Assembly (NCBI GenBank): GCA_039822005.1
Contig: JBCBMZ010000006.1
Location: 115,173-179,172, forward strand
Direction of reading: 5' to 3'
Length of the DNA stretch: 64,000 bases
Origin: JBCBDX01 sp039822005
Lineage (GTDB): Bacteria; Pseudomonadota; Alphaproteobacteria; Rhizobiales; Rhizobiaceae
The translations under genes and the position numbers were made by a program. This document shows, in pieces, positions 15,381 through 26,705 of the stretch. Numbering within the stretch: the first letter of the stretch is position 1; each line of letters opens with the position of its first letter. The notes beneath the pieces are model-generated. The model had not been told where the DNA came from and made no database searches. It worked only from the letters and a program-made list of their open reading frames with translations.

Positions 15381-16666
15381 GGTCTTGTAACTTGGGCAAT
15401 CAGCAACGTGAATTGGCGGTAAATCTTTTTATGGCCGGCGTAGAAGCCGCCGAACCTGAATCAATTACCAAGCAAGCCGTGGTCTCCCACCATGCGGCTT
15501 TGGACCATGGACCGATCACCATTATCGCAATCGGCAAAGCGTCCATACCCATGATGCGCGGAGCGCTTGATGCTCTTGGTGAGCGTGAAGTTGCACGCTC
15601 GATTGCAGTGACGAATCGTGAGAATTGGGTCTCCATCGACGGTGTGGACGTGTTCCCCGCTGGCCACCCCGTCCCCGATACTGAGGGTGCGGTTGCGTCT
15701 CAAAAGATCATGGAAACCGTCGCGTCACTGACTTCCGATGATGTCCTGCTATTCCTGATTTCAGGCGGCACGTCAGCCATGTTACCCGCGCCTGCCGGCG
15801 AGCTGACCTTGCAAGATGAGGTCGCCGCCACAGAGGTGTTGTTGGCGAGCGGCGCGCCGATCGATGCGGTAAACCGGGTCCGATCCCGATTGTCGAAGGT
15901 CAAAGGCGGCGGCCTGTCAAGACTTGCCGGTGAAACGCCAATCGTGACGCTCATGCTTTCAGATGTTCCTGGCGACGTTCCGGCGATAATCGGGAGTGGT
16001 CCCACCATAACCTCGACGGTCTCCGACGAAGAGATCGCACTGACGATCCGCGACTACAATCTCGAAGCGCGGCTCGATGCAGCTGTAATGAGCCATCTGC
16101 GAAGGTCCACGGCAGACGAAGAAACCAAGATCGGGCCGCGTCATGCAGAAGTGATCGGATCAAACAAGATTTCGCTCAACGCTGTCTGTGCGGCTGCCAG
16201 GAAGCTCGGCATACATGTCGAAGTTGTTTCAGATTGGCTTGAGGGTGATGTTCAGGAAGCTGCCGACAAGTTCGCCGCATCGGCGCAGCAGTGTGACCGG
16301 TGGCCATCGATCTTGGTTGCTGGTGGGGAAACAACAGTACAACTGGTCGGTGATGGCAAGGGCGGCCGTAATCAAGAGCTGGCATTGCGATTTGCTGCGT
16401 CGACCGATGATATTGTTGTCCCTTGGGTGTTCTTGTCGGGTGGTACTGACGGTCGTGATGGTCCGACGGACGCAGCAGGCGGATTGGTTGATCACACGAC
16501 CCTGTCCCGTCTTGGGCAGGAACATGCTGAAAAAGCGCTTGCCAACAATGATGCCTACCACGCCCTTCTGTCGTGCGGTGATTTGTTGATAACCGGCGGG
16601 ACGGGCACCAATGTCGCTGATCTTCAGATCTTGGTGCTGGGCTCGATCAACGCTGATACTTTATAA
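15377..16666 (+). CDS. glycerate 2-kinase (MOFRL/GckA-TtuD family)
   Basis: 429 residues. Phosphorylates D-glycerate to 2-phosphoglycerate, feeding glyoxylate, serine-cycle or tartrate-derived carbon into glycolysis. The N-terminal domain has GKASIPMMRGAL and LISGGTSAMLPAP; the C-terminal MOFRL domain has GGETTVQL, GKGGRNQELALRFA, SGGTDGRDGPTDAAGG and a closing GGTGTNVADLQ. The ATG at 15377 gives the expected RELA...FMAGVEAA beginning, though no ribosome-binding site is seen. Its end overlaps the convergent GNAT gene by 20 bases. Confidence 0.93.
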   Translation: MRSCNLGNQQRELAVNLFMAGVEAAEPESITKQAVVSHHAALDHGPITIIAIGKASIPMMRGALDALGEREVARSIAVTNRENWVSIDGVDVFPAGHPVPDTEGAVASQKIMETVASLTSDDVLLFLISGGTSAMLPAPAGELTLQDEVAATEVLLASGAPIDAVNRVRSRLSKVKGGGLSRLAGETPIVTLMLSDVPGDVPAIIGSGPTITSTVSDEEIALTIRDYNLEARLDAAVMSHLRRSTADEETKIGPRHAEVIGSNKISLNAVCAAARKLGIHVEVVSDWLEGDVQEAADKFAASAQQCDRWPSILVAGGETTVQLVGDGKGGRNQELALRFAASTDDIVVPWVFLSGGTDGRDGPTDAAGGLVDHTTLSRLGQEHAEKALANNDAYHALLSCGDLLITGGTGTNVADLQILVLGSINADTL

Positions 16667-17084
16667 ACGGCGTCAAGTTGCCCACATCGTCATAAAGTCG
16701 GCGCGCGGTCTCGTTGAAATGCTGGGTTGTCCAATAGACGGTTGGCGCTTTCTCTTGATCTGCTTTTACGTAAACCGCTTCAATGAGTGCGCGACCAACA
16801 CCCTTCCCGCGTGCATCTGGTGCGGTGAAAAGGTCCTGTAGATAACAAACCTTTTCCACCTTCCATGTGTGCCGGTGAAAGAAGTAATGCACTAAACTAA
16901 CAGTTTTGCTGTCATCCCATGCCAACAGGCATGACGGTTCATCGGGTCGATCAATGAAAAGCCGGTTCCACGTGGTGGAATACACTTCCTCCGAGACACT
17001 TGTTTCGTAAAACTCCAGATACTGTGTCCACAGGTCCCGCCACACGTTACGATCGCCAGGTCGGGCGCTGCGTATCTCGATCAC
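16647..17084 (-). CDS. GNAT family N-acetyltransferase
   Basis: 145 residues with the acetyl-CoA-binding loop APDARGKGVGRALIE and the C-terminal WTTQHFNETARRLYDD helix usual in this superfamily. The ATG at 17084 overlaps the metA stop by four bases (ATGA), so it is translated after metA and may share its SAM riboswitch control. Its 3' end overlaps the glycerate kinase gene on the other strand. Substrate unknown. Confidence 0.88.
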   Translation of the reverse strand: MIEIRSARPGDRNVWRDLWTQYLEFYETSVSEEVYSTTWNRLFIDRPDEPSCLLAWDDSKTVSLVHYFFHRHTWKVEKVCYLQDLFTAPDARGKGVGRALIEAVYVKADQEKAPTVYWTTQHFNETARRLYDDVGNLTPFIKYQR

Positions 17085-18007
17085 ATGCGATCCTTTCCAA
17101 TATCGGCCACATCATAAGGTGTTGTTTGATAGACTTGGTTGATCCAATTGCCAAAAAGCAGAAACGCATGGCTACGCCAGCGATTTTTTGGTTCCTTATC
17201 CGGATCGTCGTCAGGGAAATAGTTTTGCGGGATTGATATCGGTGTGCCGTTTTCAAGGTCGCGGAAATACTCGTTTGCCAATGACTGGCTGTCATATTCA
17301 ATGTGATTGAAAATGTAGAGACGGTTGGCAAAGGCCTCGTGAAGTAAGCAAACGCCGGTCGCGTGGCTCTCCATCAGAACGTCGAGACTGGCCTCGGATG
17401 GAAACTCGTTTTTGCGCACCTCAGTCCAGCGCGAAACCGAGATTTGGAAATCGTCTGAAAAGCCTGCCAGATAAGGCGAGCTGGGGTTCTGATTGATGTG
17501 CCGGTAAACGCCAAACGCCTTCTGCGGTAAAGTGTGTTTGGGGATTTTGTGAAAACGGTAGGCGGCTGCCATTGCACCCCAACAGATGAAAAAGGATGAG
17601 TGAACATTGGTTGTTGTCCAGTCCAAAATCTCGGTCATCTCGGTCCAATAGGTCACATCCTCAAACGGCATGGTTTCGATTGGCGCGCCCGTGATGATGA
17701 AGCCGTCAAATTTCTCATCGCGAACCTCTTCCCAGGTTTTGTAAAACGCAATGAGATGTTCCTCGGGCGTGTTTTTTGACTTGTGGCTGCCGATTCGCAA
17801 CAATGAAAGATCTACCTGAAGTGGTGTTGAGCCCACCAGCCTAGCGATTTGTGTCTCGGTTCGGATTTTGTCCGGCATCAAATTGAGAAGGCCGATGCGC
17901 AGCGGACGAATGTCCTGCCGGGCCGCCATATCCTCGTCCATCACCATCACACCTTCCTTGCGAAGTGTGCGGCGGGCGGGCAGGGACGATGGAATACGAA
18001 TGGGCAA
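17081..18007 (-). CDS. metA: homoserine O-acetyltransferase, MetA type
   Basis: 308 residues. Acylates homoserine in the first committed step of methionine synthesis. Nucleophile Cys142 (FFICWGAMAA) and the His/Glu pair in FNHIEYD are present. Residue 111 is Glu (GAPIE), where succinyl-CoA-using E. coli MetA has Gly; Glu111 is the known marker for acetyl-CoA use. The start is a TTG at 18007: it yields the standard MPIRIP beginning, and an in-frame TGA nine bases upstream excludes a longer protein. A SAM-II riboswitch lies just upstream. Databases often name it succinyltransferase. Confidence 0.95.
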   Translation of the reverse strand: MPIRIPSSLPARRTLRKEGVMVMDEDMAARQDIRPLRIGLLNLMPDKIRTETQIARLVGSTPLQVDLSLLRIGSHKSKNTPEEHLIAFYKTWEEVRDEKFDGFIITGAPIETMPFEDVTYWTEMTEILDWTTTNVHSSFFICWGAMAAAYRFHKIPKHTLPQKAFGVYRHINQNPSSPYLAGFSDDFQISVSRWTEVRKNEFPSEASLDVLMESHATGVCLLHEAFANRLYIFNHIEYDSQSLANEYFRDLENGTPISIPQNYFPDDDPDKEPKNRWRSHAFLLFGNWINQVYQTTPYDVADIGKDRM

Positions 18008-18013
18008 TTTTTG

Positions 18014-18056
18014 GTCTCACTCTTGCTTGCGCTACAGGGAACACAGTCTGTGAGAC
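18014..18056 (-). promoter_or_regulatory. hairpin between the SAM-II riboswitch and the metA start
   Basis: GTCTCAC at 18014-18020 and GTGAGAC at 18050-18056 are perfect 7-base inverted repeats around a 29-base loop. On the mRNA the 3' arm contains the only purine-rich bases near the TTG start codon, so pairing would hide the ribosome-binding region. There is no T-run after it, so a terminator is unlikely. The role is inferred. Confidence 0.45.
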
Positions 18057-18059
18057 GCG

Positions 18060-18113
18060 GCCCTTTAGCGAGTTGTTTAACGTGGCTGCAAGCCGACCGG
18101 CCAAATCACCACA
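18060..18113 (-). ncRNA. SAM-II riboswitch
   Basis: Reading the minus strand from 18113 gives GTGGTGATTTGG, a variable linker, GCTTGCAGCCACGTTAAA, a short linker and GCTAAAGGG. These blocks, in this order, are the SAM-II (metA motif) consensus, an H-type pseudoknot known from alphaproteobacterial methionine genes. SAM binding turns off translation of metA; the GNAT gene coupled to metA should follow. Confidence 0.92.
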
Positions 18114-18253
18114 AGGACGTGCATGTAATGGGCAAAGCCCGTTTCGTCAATAATCGGTACAATTGCGGGCGCGTTTCATTGTGCGGCGCACAGTTGTCAT
18201 ACTCCCATGTTAGTGCGCGCACGGGGATGATTAGAAGACCACAGGGGTTTAAT

Positions 18254-18475
18254 ATGACTATTGCTACGCGAACCGAGATGAGCGATTCGGCCTATGACAT
18301 GACAAATGTCATCATCTTTCCCGGGTTGAGAGCCCAACCGGTACGGTTGCGCCGACCCTTGTTTGCCGCATTCCCCGAACGGGTATGCAATGTGCGCCAT
18401 ACGTCGCACATTTTGCGCGCCTCGGCACCACTGCGCCCGCCACTGGCAAGGGGAAGTGTCAGTCCCTTGTTTTGA
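18254..18475 (+). CDS. possible 73-aa protein of unknown function
   Basis: An ATG at 18254 is preceded by CAGGGG at a good distance. The product begins MTIATRTEMSDSAYDMTNVI, then FPGLRAQPVRLRRP and an Arg/Ser/Pro-rich tail. It diverges from metA and converges on hbd, filling a gap that otherwise has no gene. No family recognised; the tail may be simply open frame. Tentative. Confidence 0.4.
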   Translation: MTIATRTEMSDSAYDMTNVIIFPGLRAQPVRLRRPLFAAFPERVCNVRHTSHILRASAPLRPPLARGSVSPLF

Positions 18476-18497
18476 CCGCGTCGGTTTTTGCGGAGTT

Positions 18498-19379
18498 TTA
18501 CCGGGTTGGGGTGGGCGTGTCGCCGCGGTAATCGTAGAAACCACGGCCGGTTTTGCGTCCCAGCCACCCGGCTTCAACATATTTTACCAGAAGCGGGCAG
18601 GGCCGGTATTTGGTATCTGCCAATCCGTCATGCAGCACCTGCATGATCGCCAAGCATGTATCCAATCCGATGAAGTCGGCAAGCTCCAACGGCCCCATGG
18701 GATGATTGGCCCCCAGTTTCATGGACTGGTCTATGGATTGTACGTTCCCGACCCCCTCATAAAGCGTATAGATCGCTTCGTTAATCATCGGGATCAGGAT
18801 CCGGTTGACAATAAATGCCGGGAAGTCTTCCGATACAGTTGCGGTTTTGCCGAGTGTATCGACATAGTTTTTTCCGGCCTGATAGGTTTCATCTTCGGTC
18901 GCGATGCCCCGAACGAGTTCGACCAATTTCATCACGGGAACCGGATTCATGAAGTGAATACCCATGAACTTCTCCGCTCTGTCGGTCTTTTGTGCCAGAC
19001 GAGTAATCGAGAGGGAGGATGTGTTGGTCGCGATGATCGCGTCAGGTTTCAAAATCGGGCAAAGCTCGGCGAAAATCGAGTTCTTGACGTTTTCATTTTC
19101 ACTGGCCGCTTCGATCGCCAGGTCACACTGGCTGAGCGCACTCAAGTCTCCGGCGGCTCGAAGATTGTTTGCAATTGCTGATTGCACCTCGGCTGACATC
19201 TTTTCTCGCGCAACGAGTTTTTCAGCTGTCGCGTTGATTTTATCGATGGCTGCGGTGGCGTTTTCGACCGAGACATCAGTCAGGACGACTTGATAGCCGG
19301 CTGCGGCAGAAACCTGCGCAATGCCTGCGCCCATCTGTCCGGCACCGATGACGCCGATAGTTTTGATATCAATTGCCAT
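18498..19379 (-). CDS. hbdA: 3-hydroxybutyryl-CoA dehydrogenase
   Basis: 293 residues from the ATG at 19379 (MAIDIKTIGVIGAG). NAD-binding GAGQMG at 12-17, the catalytic His in FMGIHFMNPVPVMKLVELV, and C-terminal domain motifs FIVNRILIPMINEA and LADFIGLDTC. It reversibly oxidises 3-hydroxybutyryl-CoA, in fatty acid or polyhydroxybutyrate turnover. In many rhizobia hbdA follows etfBA directly; here etfBA is 38 kb away, so the cluster has been split. Confidence 0.94.
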   Translation of the reverse strand: MAIDIKTIGVIGAGQMGAGIAQVSAAAGYQVVLTDVSVENATAAIDKINATAEKLVAREKMSAEVQSAIANNLRAAGDLSALSQCDLAIEAASENENVKNSIFAELCPILKPDAIIATNTSSLSITRLAQKTDRAEKFMGIHFMNPVPVMKLVELVRGIATEDETYQAGKNYVDTLGKTATVSEDFPAFIVNRILIPMINEAIYTLYEGVGNVQSIDQSMKLGANHPMGPLELADFIGLDTCLAIMQVLHDGLADTKYRPCPLLVKYVEAGWLGRKTGRGFYDYRGDTPTPTR

Positions 19380-19473
19380 TTTATTGATCCCATCCAAACC
19401 GTTTTCTCCGAGCCTGCCTCTTGTGCACTGCAATGTAAATGCGTGTTTAGGCGACACATGCCGGAAAAAGGAA

Positions 19474-20472
19474 CTATTCGATGAATGTCACTTGTACGCC
19501 ACGACGAACAAGTCGGGCGAGTTCCAGAGCATCCCAGTTTGTCAGGCGCACACAGCCGACGCTCGCCGTTATGCCAATCTCAGATGGTTCGGGTGTGCCG
19601 TGAATGCCGTAGGTGCGTTTTGACAAACCGATCCAGGCATTGCCGACAGGACTGTTGGGACCTGCAGGGAGCCGCACCAAGCCGCTGGACAGGCCCGGCT
19701 GGGCGGAACCGTTGGGATCATAGGTGTATTGCGGGTTTTGAGCCTTGTTTTTTACGCGATGTGTGCCCGATGGGGAGGGTGTGGTTTCAGAGCCGATGGA
19801 TGCCGGATAGGCGGCGATCAGTTCACCATTTTCCGCATAGGCGCGTACTTGCAATCTCGTTTTGTCGGCTTCTATGCGCGCCACCCGCTTTTGCAAATCG
19901 CGCCCGATATTGGCGACCCGAATGATGGTGCCGGGTTGTTCAAAATCAGCTTCCCCGTTGAGCGCACGCAGGTAAGCCTCGTCCATGTGAAAGCGCTCGG
20001 CCAGCATTTCGACCACGTTGCGAAATCCGATGCGTGGCAGTTTTGCCTGATCAACATAGAGCGGCGGGATGTCGGGCGTAAAAGGGCCGGACAGATCATT
20101 CTTTGTTATTTCATAGGTGTCGAAAAGCGGGGTTGCGCTGACATGGTTCAAACCGACAATCAACCGCTCGTCCGGCCGCTTGCGGTTGTGGGTCGCAAGA
20201 GCCTGGCGAAAGCGAGGTGTGTCGCGGCCGTCGATGACACCTGGCGAAAATCCGCGTTGGTCCAGGATGATCTGTGTTCTGGCGACCGAGATGGAAGTCG
20301 TGCCAGCGGCGTGATCTACCGGTGCCCTATCAGTGGGTTTGTAGGACTGGCTACCGCCGACAATTATTTTGTCAAAATCATCGGACGTGGGCGGAAGCGC
20401 GAAAGCGGATGTGCCCGCGCAAGCAATAACGCAGAGACTGAGGAAAAGCTGGATATATCGTGGCATGATCAT
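19474..20472 (-). CDS. L,D-transpeptidase with peptidoglycan-binding N-terminus
   Basis: 332 residues: signal peptide (about 1-25), a peptidoglycan-binding-like region (ISVARTQIILDQRGFSPGVIDG, residues near 60-82), a LysM-like middle (about 155-190), and a C-terminal YkuD domain with His291 (IHGTPEPSEIG) and nucleophile Cys307 (SVGCVRL). It is the ErfK/YbiS type and makes 3-3 cross-links or attaches outer-membrane proteins to peptidoglycan. It is followed by hbd but separated by about 95 bases, so it is probably its own unit. Confidence 0.93.
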   Translation of the reverse strand: MIMPRYIQLFLSLCVIACAGTSAFALPPTSDDFDKIIVGGSQSYKPTDRAPVDHAAGTTSISVARTQIILDQRGFSPGVIDGRDTPRFRQALATHNRKRPDERLIVGLNHVSATPLFDTYEITKNDLSGPFTPDIPPLYVDQAKLPRIGFRNVVEMLAERFHMDEAYLRALNGEADFEQPGTIIRVANIGRDLQKRVARIEADKTRLQVRAYAENGELIAAYPASIGSETTPSPSGTHRVKNKAQNPQYTYDPNGSAQPGLSSGLVRLPAGPNSPVGNAWIGLSKRTYGIHGTPEPSEIGITASVGCVRLTNWDALELARLVRRGVQVTFIE

Positions 20473-20599
20473 GGGCCCATCGCACCGCTACTTCGTGGCT
20501 GCAATAGGGACTGTTAACAATAACCGCAAGAAGTTCGGCCGATACAACCGACGTTAAACCTGCGCGCGTAAGGTTAGCCAAGAGGAACTTAAAGGTAAC

Positions 20600-21871
20600 A
20601 TGCAGGGTGATATGAAAGTCGCGCGGACGCTCGGGAGGTTTTGGCGTAACAGAGCAGGCGGCTTTGCGCTGCAGGCGTCGGTGCTTTTACCGATCTTGCT
20701 TGGTGCGGCGGCCGGTACGCTGGACTTCATGAACTACGCCAACCACCGGTCACAGCTCCAAGAAGCGGCGGATGCTGCTGCGCTGGCGGCTGTGCGCGAA
20801 GCGGCCATCAAGGGTTGGAACGCTCAAACCGCGCAGGCAATTGCAAGCGCTGTTGTGCAAGCCAATCTTGCCAAGACACTCGATGATAGCACTACATTTT
20901 ACAACACCTTGGCAAAGCCGGACGAGAAAAACCGCAAGGTCAAGGTGGTGGTGACCCAAGACCATTACCCTTACTTCGCCGCCCGTTTCTTCCCGACCCC
21001 GCAAATCACCGTTGATGCCGTGGCAACGTCTGCTGCCAGCAGCGACAACATTTGTGTCATTGCCCTTGAAGACAAAAACCAGTATGCCGTTGATTTGAAA
21101 ACGAAGTCATCATTAACGGCATCGACCTGCGCGGTCTATTCCAATTCTGATCACAGCAACGGTATCAGGATCAGCGGCGATGGCAGGCTTGAGGCCGGTT
21201 TGATTTGTTCTAGCGGCGGCACACAGGGACCTAACGCAAACTATGTTGGCAATACTGTTACGAACTGCCCGACTGTCAGTGACCCGCTGATTGCGCGTCC
21301 CAAACCAACAGTGGGTGGCTGCACTTACAACAACCGTCAGATCACCGGCCAGACGGTTACGTTGACGCCAGGCGTCTATTGCGGCGGACTGACTGTAGGG
21401 AGCGGTTCGAATGTAACGTTCGGTTCCGGTATCTACATCATCAAGGACGGTGTTCTCACGGTTGAAACGAACTCAACTGTTGTGGGTCGTAATGTGGGCT
21501 TTTTCTTTACCGGCGCTTCGACCTATTTGGAATTTCTTGGCAGTGCTGACATTGATCTGGAAGGCCCGAAAAGCGGTCCCATGGCAGGTATGCTGTTTTA
21601 TCAAGATCCGGCCAATGGCCACGAGACTTTCACCATAGCATCTGAAAATGCACGCAACATGGTCGGCGTCATTTACCTGCCAAACGGTGCCCTGGATGTT
21701 GCAACCGGCGGCACAGTCTCCAACGAATCCGCTTATACGGCGATCATTGCGAAAACGCTTAACTTGGACAAGGGCCCGAACCTTGTCCTCAATACCGCCT
21801 ATGGTTCGACGGACGTGCCTGTGCCCTCAGCGTTATCAGGAAAGGCTGGCGAGACACGGTTGGTTGACTAG
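20600..21871 (+). CDS. TadG-like pilus/surface protein
   Basis: 423 residues. The N-terminus has a basic stretch and one transmembrane segment (about 20-45, FALQASVLLPILLGAAAGTL) followed by QLQEAADAAALAAVREA, the signature of the Flp pilus-assembly TadG N-terminal domain. The rest has short beta-rich repeats (TLTPGVYCGGLTVGSGSN, VTFGSGIYIIKDGVL) suggesting an exported beta-solenoid and no von Willebrand domain. No other tad gene is adjacent; a Flp pilin gene lies 15 kb away. It converges on the YjbR gene. Probably extracytoplasmic; a role in pili is inferred from the N-terminus only. Confidence 0.82.
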   Translation: MQGDMKVARTLGRFWRNRAGGFALQASVLLPILLGAAAGTLDFMNYANHRSQLQEAADAAALAAVREAAIKGWNAQTAQAIASAVVQANLAKTLDDSTTFYNTLAKPDEKNRKVKVVVTQDHYPYFAARFFPTPQITVDAVATSAASSDNICVIALEDKNQYAVDLKTKSSLTASTCAVYSNSDHSNGIRISGDGRLEAGLICSSGGTQGPNANYVGNTVTNCPTVSDPLIARPKPTVGGCTYNNRQITGQTVTLTPGVYCGGLTVGSGSNVTFGSGIYIIKDGVLTVETNSTVVGRNVGFFFTGASTYLEFLGSADIDLEGPKSGPMAGMLFYQDPANGHETFTIASENARNMVGVIYLPNGALDVATGGTVSNESAYTAIIAKTLNLDKGPNLVLNTAYGSTDVPVPSALSGKAGETRLVD

Positions 21872-21877
21872 ATTTTG

Positions 21878-22233
21878 TCAGATTAATCCCAACTCAGCTC
21901 GCTTCTTCTTGCTGAGGCCCTTGGCCACAATGGTGTGGCTGGCGCGGATATAGTCTTTCAGATCGCTATCAGTCATCGTTGTCGCGTCCGTGCGCTGTAT
22001 CCACCTCATCGCGCGTGATGTGAGATAGGGGGCTGGGCGGCAGCCTGCCTGTTCCTTTAAAATATCGAAAGCAAGCGGCGAGACTTTGAACGTGACATAC
22101 GGCGTTTCGCCGTCGCTCCAGCCGCCAATGGCAAACACTTTGCCACCCATCTTCCAGACATCAGCGCCGCCCCATTGCACCACATGTGTTGTGGCGGGCA
22201 GGGCGGCGCAGAACTGGTTATAGTCGTCTCGCT

Positions 22234-22237
<4 letters not shown>
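21878..22237 (-). CDS. MmcQ/YjbR family protein
   Basis: 119 residues from a GTG at 22237 that overlaps the clpB stop (GTGA). It has the family's early W-G-DVWKMGGKVFA and the late YLTSRAMRWI and LKDYIRASHTIVAKGL blocks, ending in the usual SKKKRAELGL. Members have a CyaY-like double-wing fold thought to bind DNA; the role is unknown. Coupled to clpB translation. Confidence 0.9.
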
Positions 22238-24852
<2,615 letters not shown>

Positions 24853-24979
24853 ACTCTTGTCTCCAATCCGTTCTTGCCCCGCTCGCGGCGACAAAAAAAA
24901 GTTGATCGATGACGGGAGCCCGGTTTGGCACTCCCTTCGACAAGTATATGGGTATCAAAAGTGCGGCTTGAAAGAGCTT

Positions 24980-25561
24980 TTATTCAGCAGCGACTTGGTG
25001 ATCGCTTTCGCCACTTGCAACCGGCTCGGGCGATGGCGTCTTGGCCACTGTCTTTTCCGCAGTTGCTTCAACGTTTTCTTCGGTTGGTTCCACCTTTTTG
25101 CGGCGTGGCTTGCGGGGCTTCTTTGCGGCCGGCTGATCTGACGTTTCCACCACTACCTCGGCGGGTACACCTTCGATTTCCGGCTGCGGCCCGTCAGCGT
25201 CTATCTGGGCTTTTTCAAGCTTGTTACTACTGCTTTGTGAAGCAATGGAGTCCTCGCCTTCATTTTCTTCCGTTTCGATCGACTCGTCGGTGTCTATCTC
25301 TTTCGGTTTTTCAGGCTGTGCGGCTAAAATAATGCGATTGTAGTGCTCGGCATGTTGCAGGTAGTTTTCCGCCATAACCCGGTCACCTGCAGACTGTGCG
25401 TCGCGCGCCAAAGTTGCATATTTGTCGGCAATGACTTGCGCATTGCCCCGGATTTTGACGTCCGGTCCATTGCTTTCATATGAACGTTGCAACGGATTTT
25501 GATTGCGGCGGTTATTGTTGCCGCGATTGCGCGAACGTCGTCCGTGATTTTGTGGTCTCAT
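24980..25561 (-). CDS. DUF4167 protein
   Basis: 193 residues. The N-terminal half is the alphaproteobacterial DUF4167 domain: a basic Arg/Asn-rich start (RRSRNRGNNNRRNQNP), then DVKIRGNAQVIADKYATLAR and AENYLQHAEHYNRII. The C-terminal half is acidic with a Lys/Arg patch (KKPRKPRRKKVEP) and looks disordered. The basic start hints at nucleic-acid binding, but the function is unknown. It sits between prmC and clpB as in other rhizobia. The 262 bases before it hold no gene I can support. Confidence 0.92.
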   Translation of the reverse strand: MRPQNHGRRSRNRGNNNRRNQNPLQRSYESNGPDVKIRGNAQVIADKYATLARDAQSAGDRVMAENYLQHAEHYNRIILAAQPEKPKEIDTDESIETEENEGEDSIASQSSSNKLEKAQIDADGPQPEIEGVPAEVVVETSDQPAAKKPRKPRRKKVEPTEENVEATAEKTVAKTPSPEPVASGESDHQVAAE

Positions 25562-25823
25562 AAGTCGCCCGTTTTTGCTTTCGGTCGTATCGACGGCAAA
25601 AAACCGTTCCTGTGTGAAATCTTCTGCTTAATTTGTTGAGCGATGGCGGTTTTACCGGTCGTTGCAACACACATGCTCGCACATGCCATTGATACGGTTC
25701 GATTGGCTTACGCCATTCTTCGTGTCGGGATTTGCTACCCGGCAACCGCTATTATCTAACCAATGGTTAGCGTCCGGACTTTCATTTGCCAAGCGTTTTC
25801 GCATCAATATCATGATTATTTTG

Positions 25824-26705
25824 TTACGGTTTAAACAAGATAGCTCTGTCACGCCCAACCAGGTCTTTTGCAATTTGCCCAGATCTGAACCCGGCGGCTT
25901 GAAAAATAGCGCTCACGGGAGCGGCCTGATCGTGACCGACTTCTACCGCTATGATCCCGTTTGGCTTAAGAAAACCCAACGCTCTTGATGCAATGACCGC
26001 GTAGGCATTCAAACCATCAACCCCACCATCCAATGCCAAGTGGGGATCGTAGTCCTTAACATCGCGGTCTAATCCGGCAATTTCATGGCGTGGGATGTAA
26101 GGTGGGTTGGAAATGATCAGATCAAATTCCCCGCTCACCGCGTCAAACCAGTTGGACTTCAAAGCGCTAAATCGCCCAGCCAGACCCAAGACCCTGGCAT
26201 TTTGACGGGCGACTACCAGCGCACCTTCGGAAATATCTACACCGACCGCCGTGGCATTTTGTGCGAGTGTTAAAAGTGTCAGCGCCAGTATGCCCGTTCC
26301 GGTGCCGAGGTCGAGGATACGACAATGCCCTTCACGCTGTGCTGTTTCCTCGACAAAAGGTCCGATCAGATCGATCAGCGTCTCCGTATCAGGCCTTGGC
26401 ACCAGCGTGTCGGCGGATATGGAAAACGGGATACCGTAGAACTCCCTTTGCCCGATGATCCGGTGGACCGGTTCGCCTTTAAGCCGACGTTCCAAGGCTG
26501 CCTGAAATGCGTTGACACGCGCGAAAGTGACCGTGGTGAGCGGGTCGGTGAGGCGGACAAGTGTGGTGACGTCCGCCAAATGCTCGAGCAGAATGTTGGT
26601 ATCAAGTTCCGGCGTGTCGAATCCGGCCGCCCGAAGCTGTTGAACAGCATCGGAATAAAGGTCATGCGCCGAATAAGCTTTGGGATGCGAACTTGGATCA
26701 ACCAT
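25824..26705 (-). CDS. prmC: release factor glutamine methyltransferase
   Basis: 293 residues. Methylates the glutamine of the GGQ motif in release factors. SAM-binding LDLGTGTGILAL at 131-142 and catalytic NPPY at 200-203; the N-terminal helical domain is also present. Its ATG overlaps the prfA stop by 8 bases, pairing the enzyme with its substrate. Confidence 0.96.
   Translation of the reverse strand: MVDPSSHPKAYSAHDLYSDAVQQLRAAGFDTPELDTNILLEHLADVTTLVRLTDPLTTVTFARVNAFQAALERRLKGEPVHRIIGQREFYGIPFSISADTLVPRPDTETLIDLIGPFVEETAQREGHCRILDLGTGTGILALTLLTLAQNATAVGVDISEGALVVARQNARVLGLAGRFSALKSNWFDAVSGEFDLIISNPPYIPRHEIAGLDRDVKDYDPHLALDGGVDGLNAYAVIASRALGFLKPNGIIAVEVGHDQAAPVSAIFQAAGFRSGQIAKDLVGRDRAILFKP

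Noticed and set aside
15125..15406. 93-codon minus-strand frame ending FVLDRIVETIRLDDL
   Set aside because: The C-terminal end looks protein-like, but the rest does not, the start is poor and it overlaps the glycerate kinase start; insufficient support.
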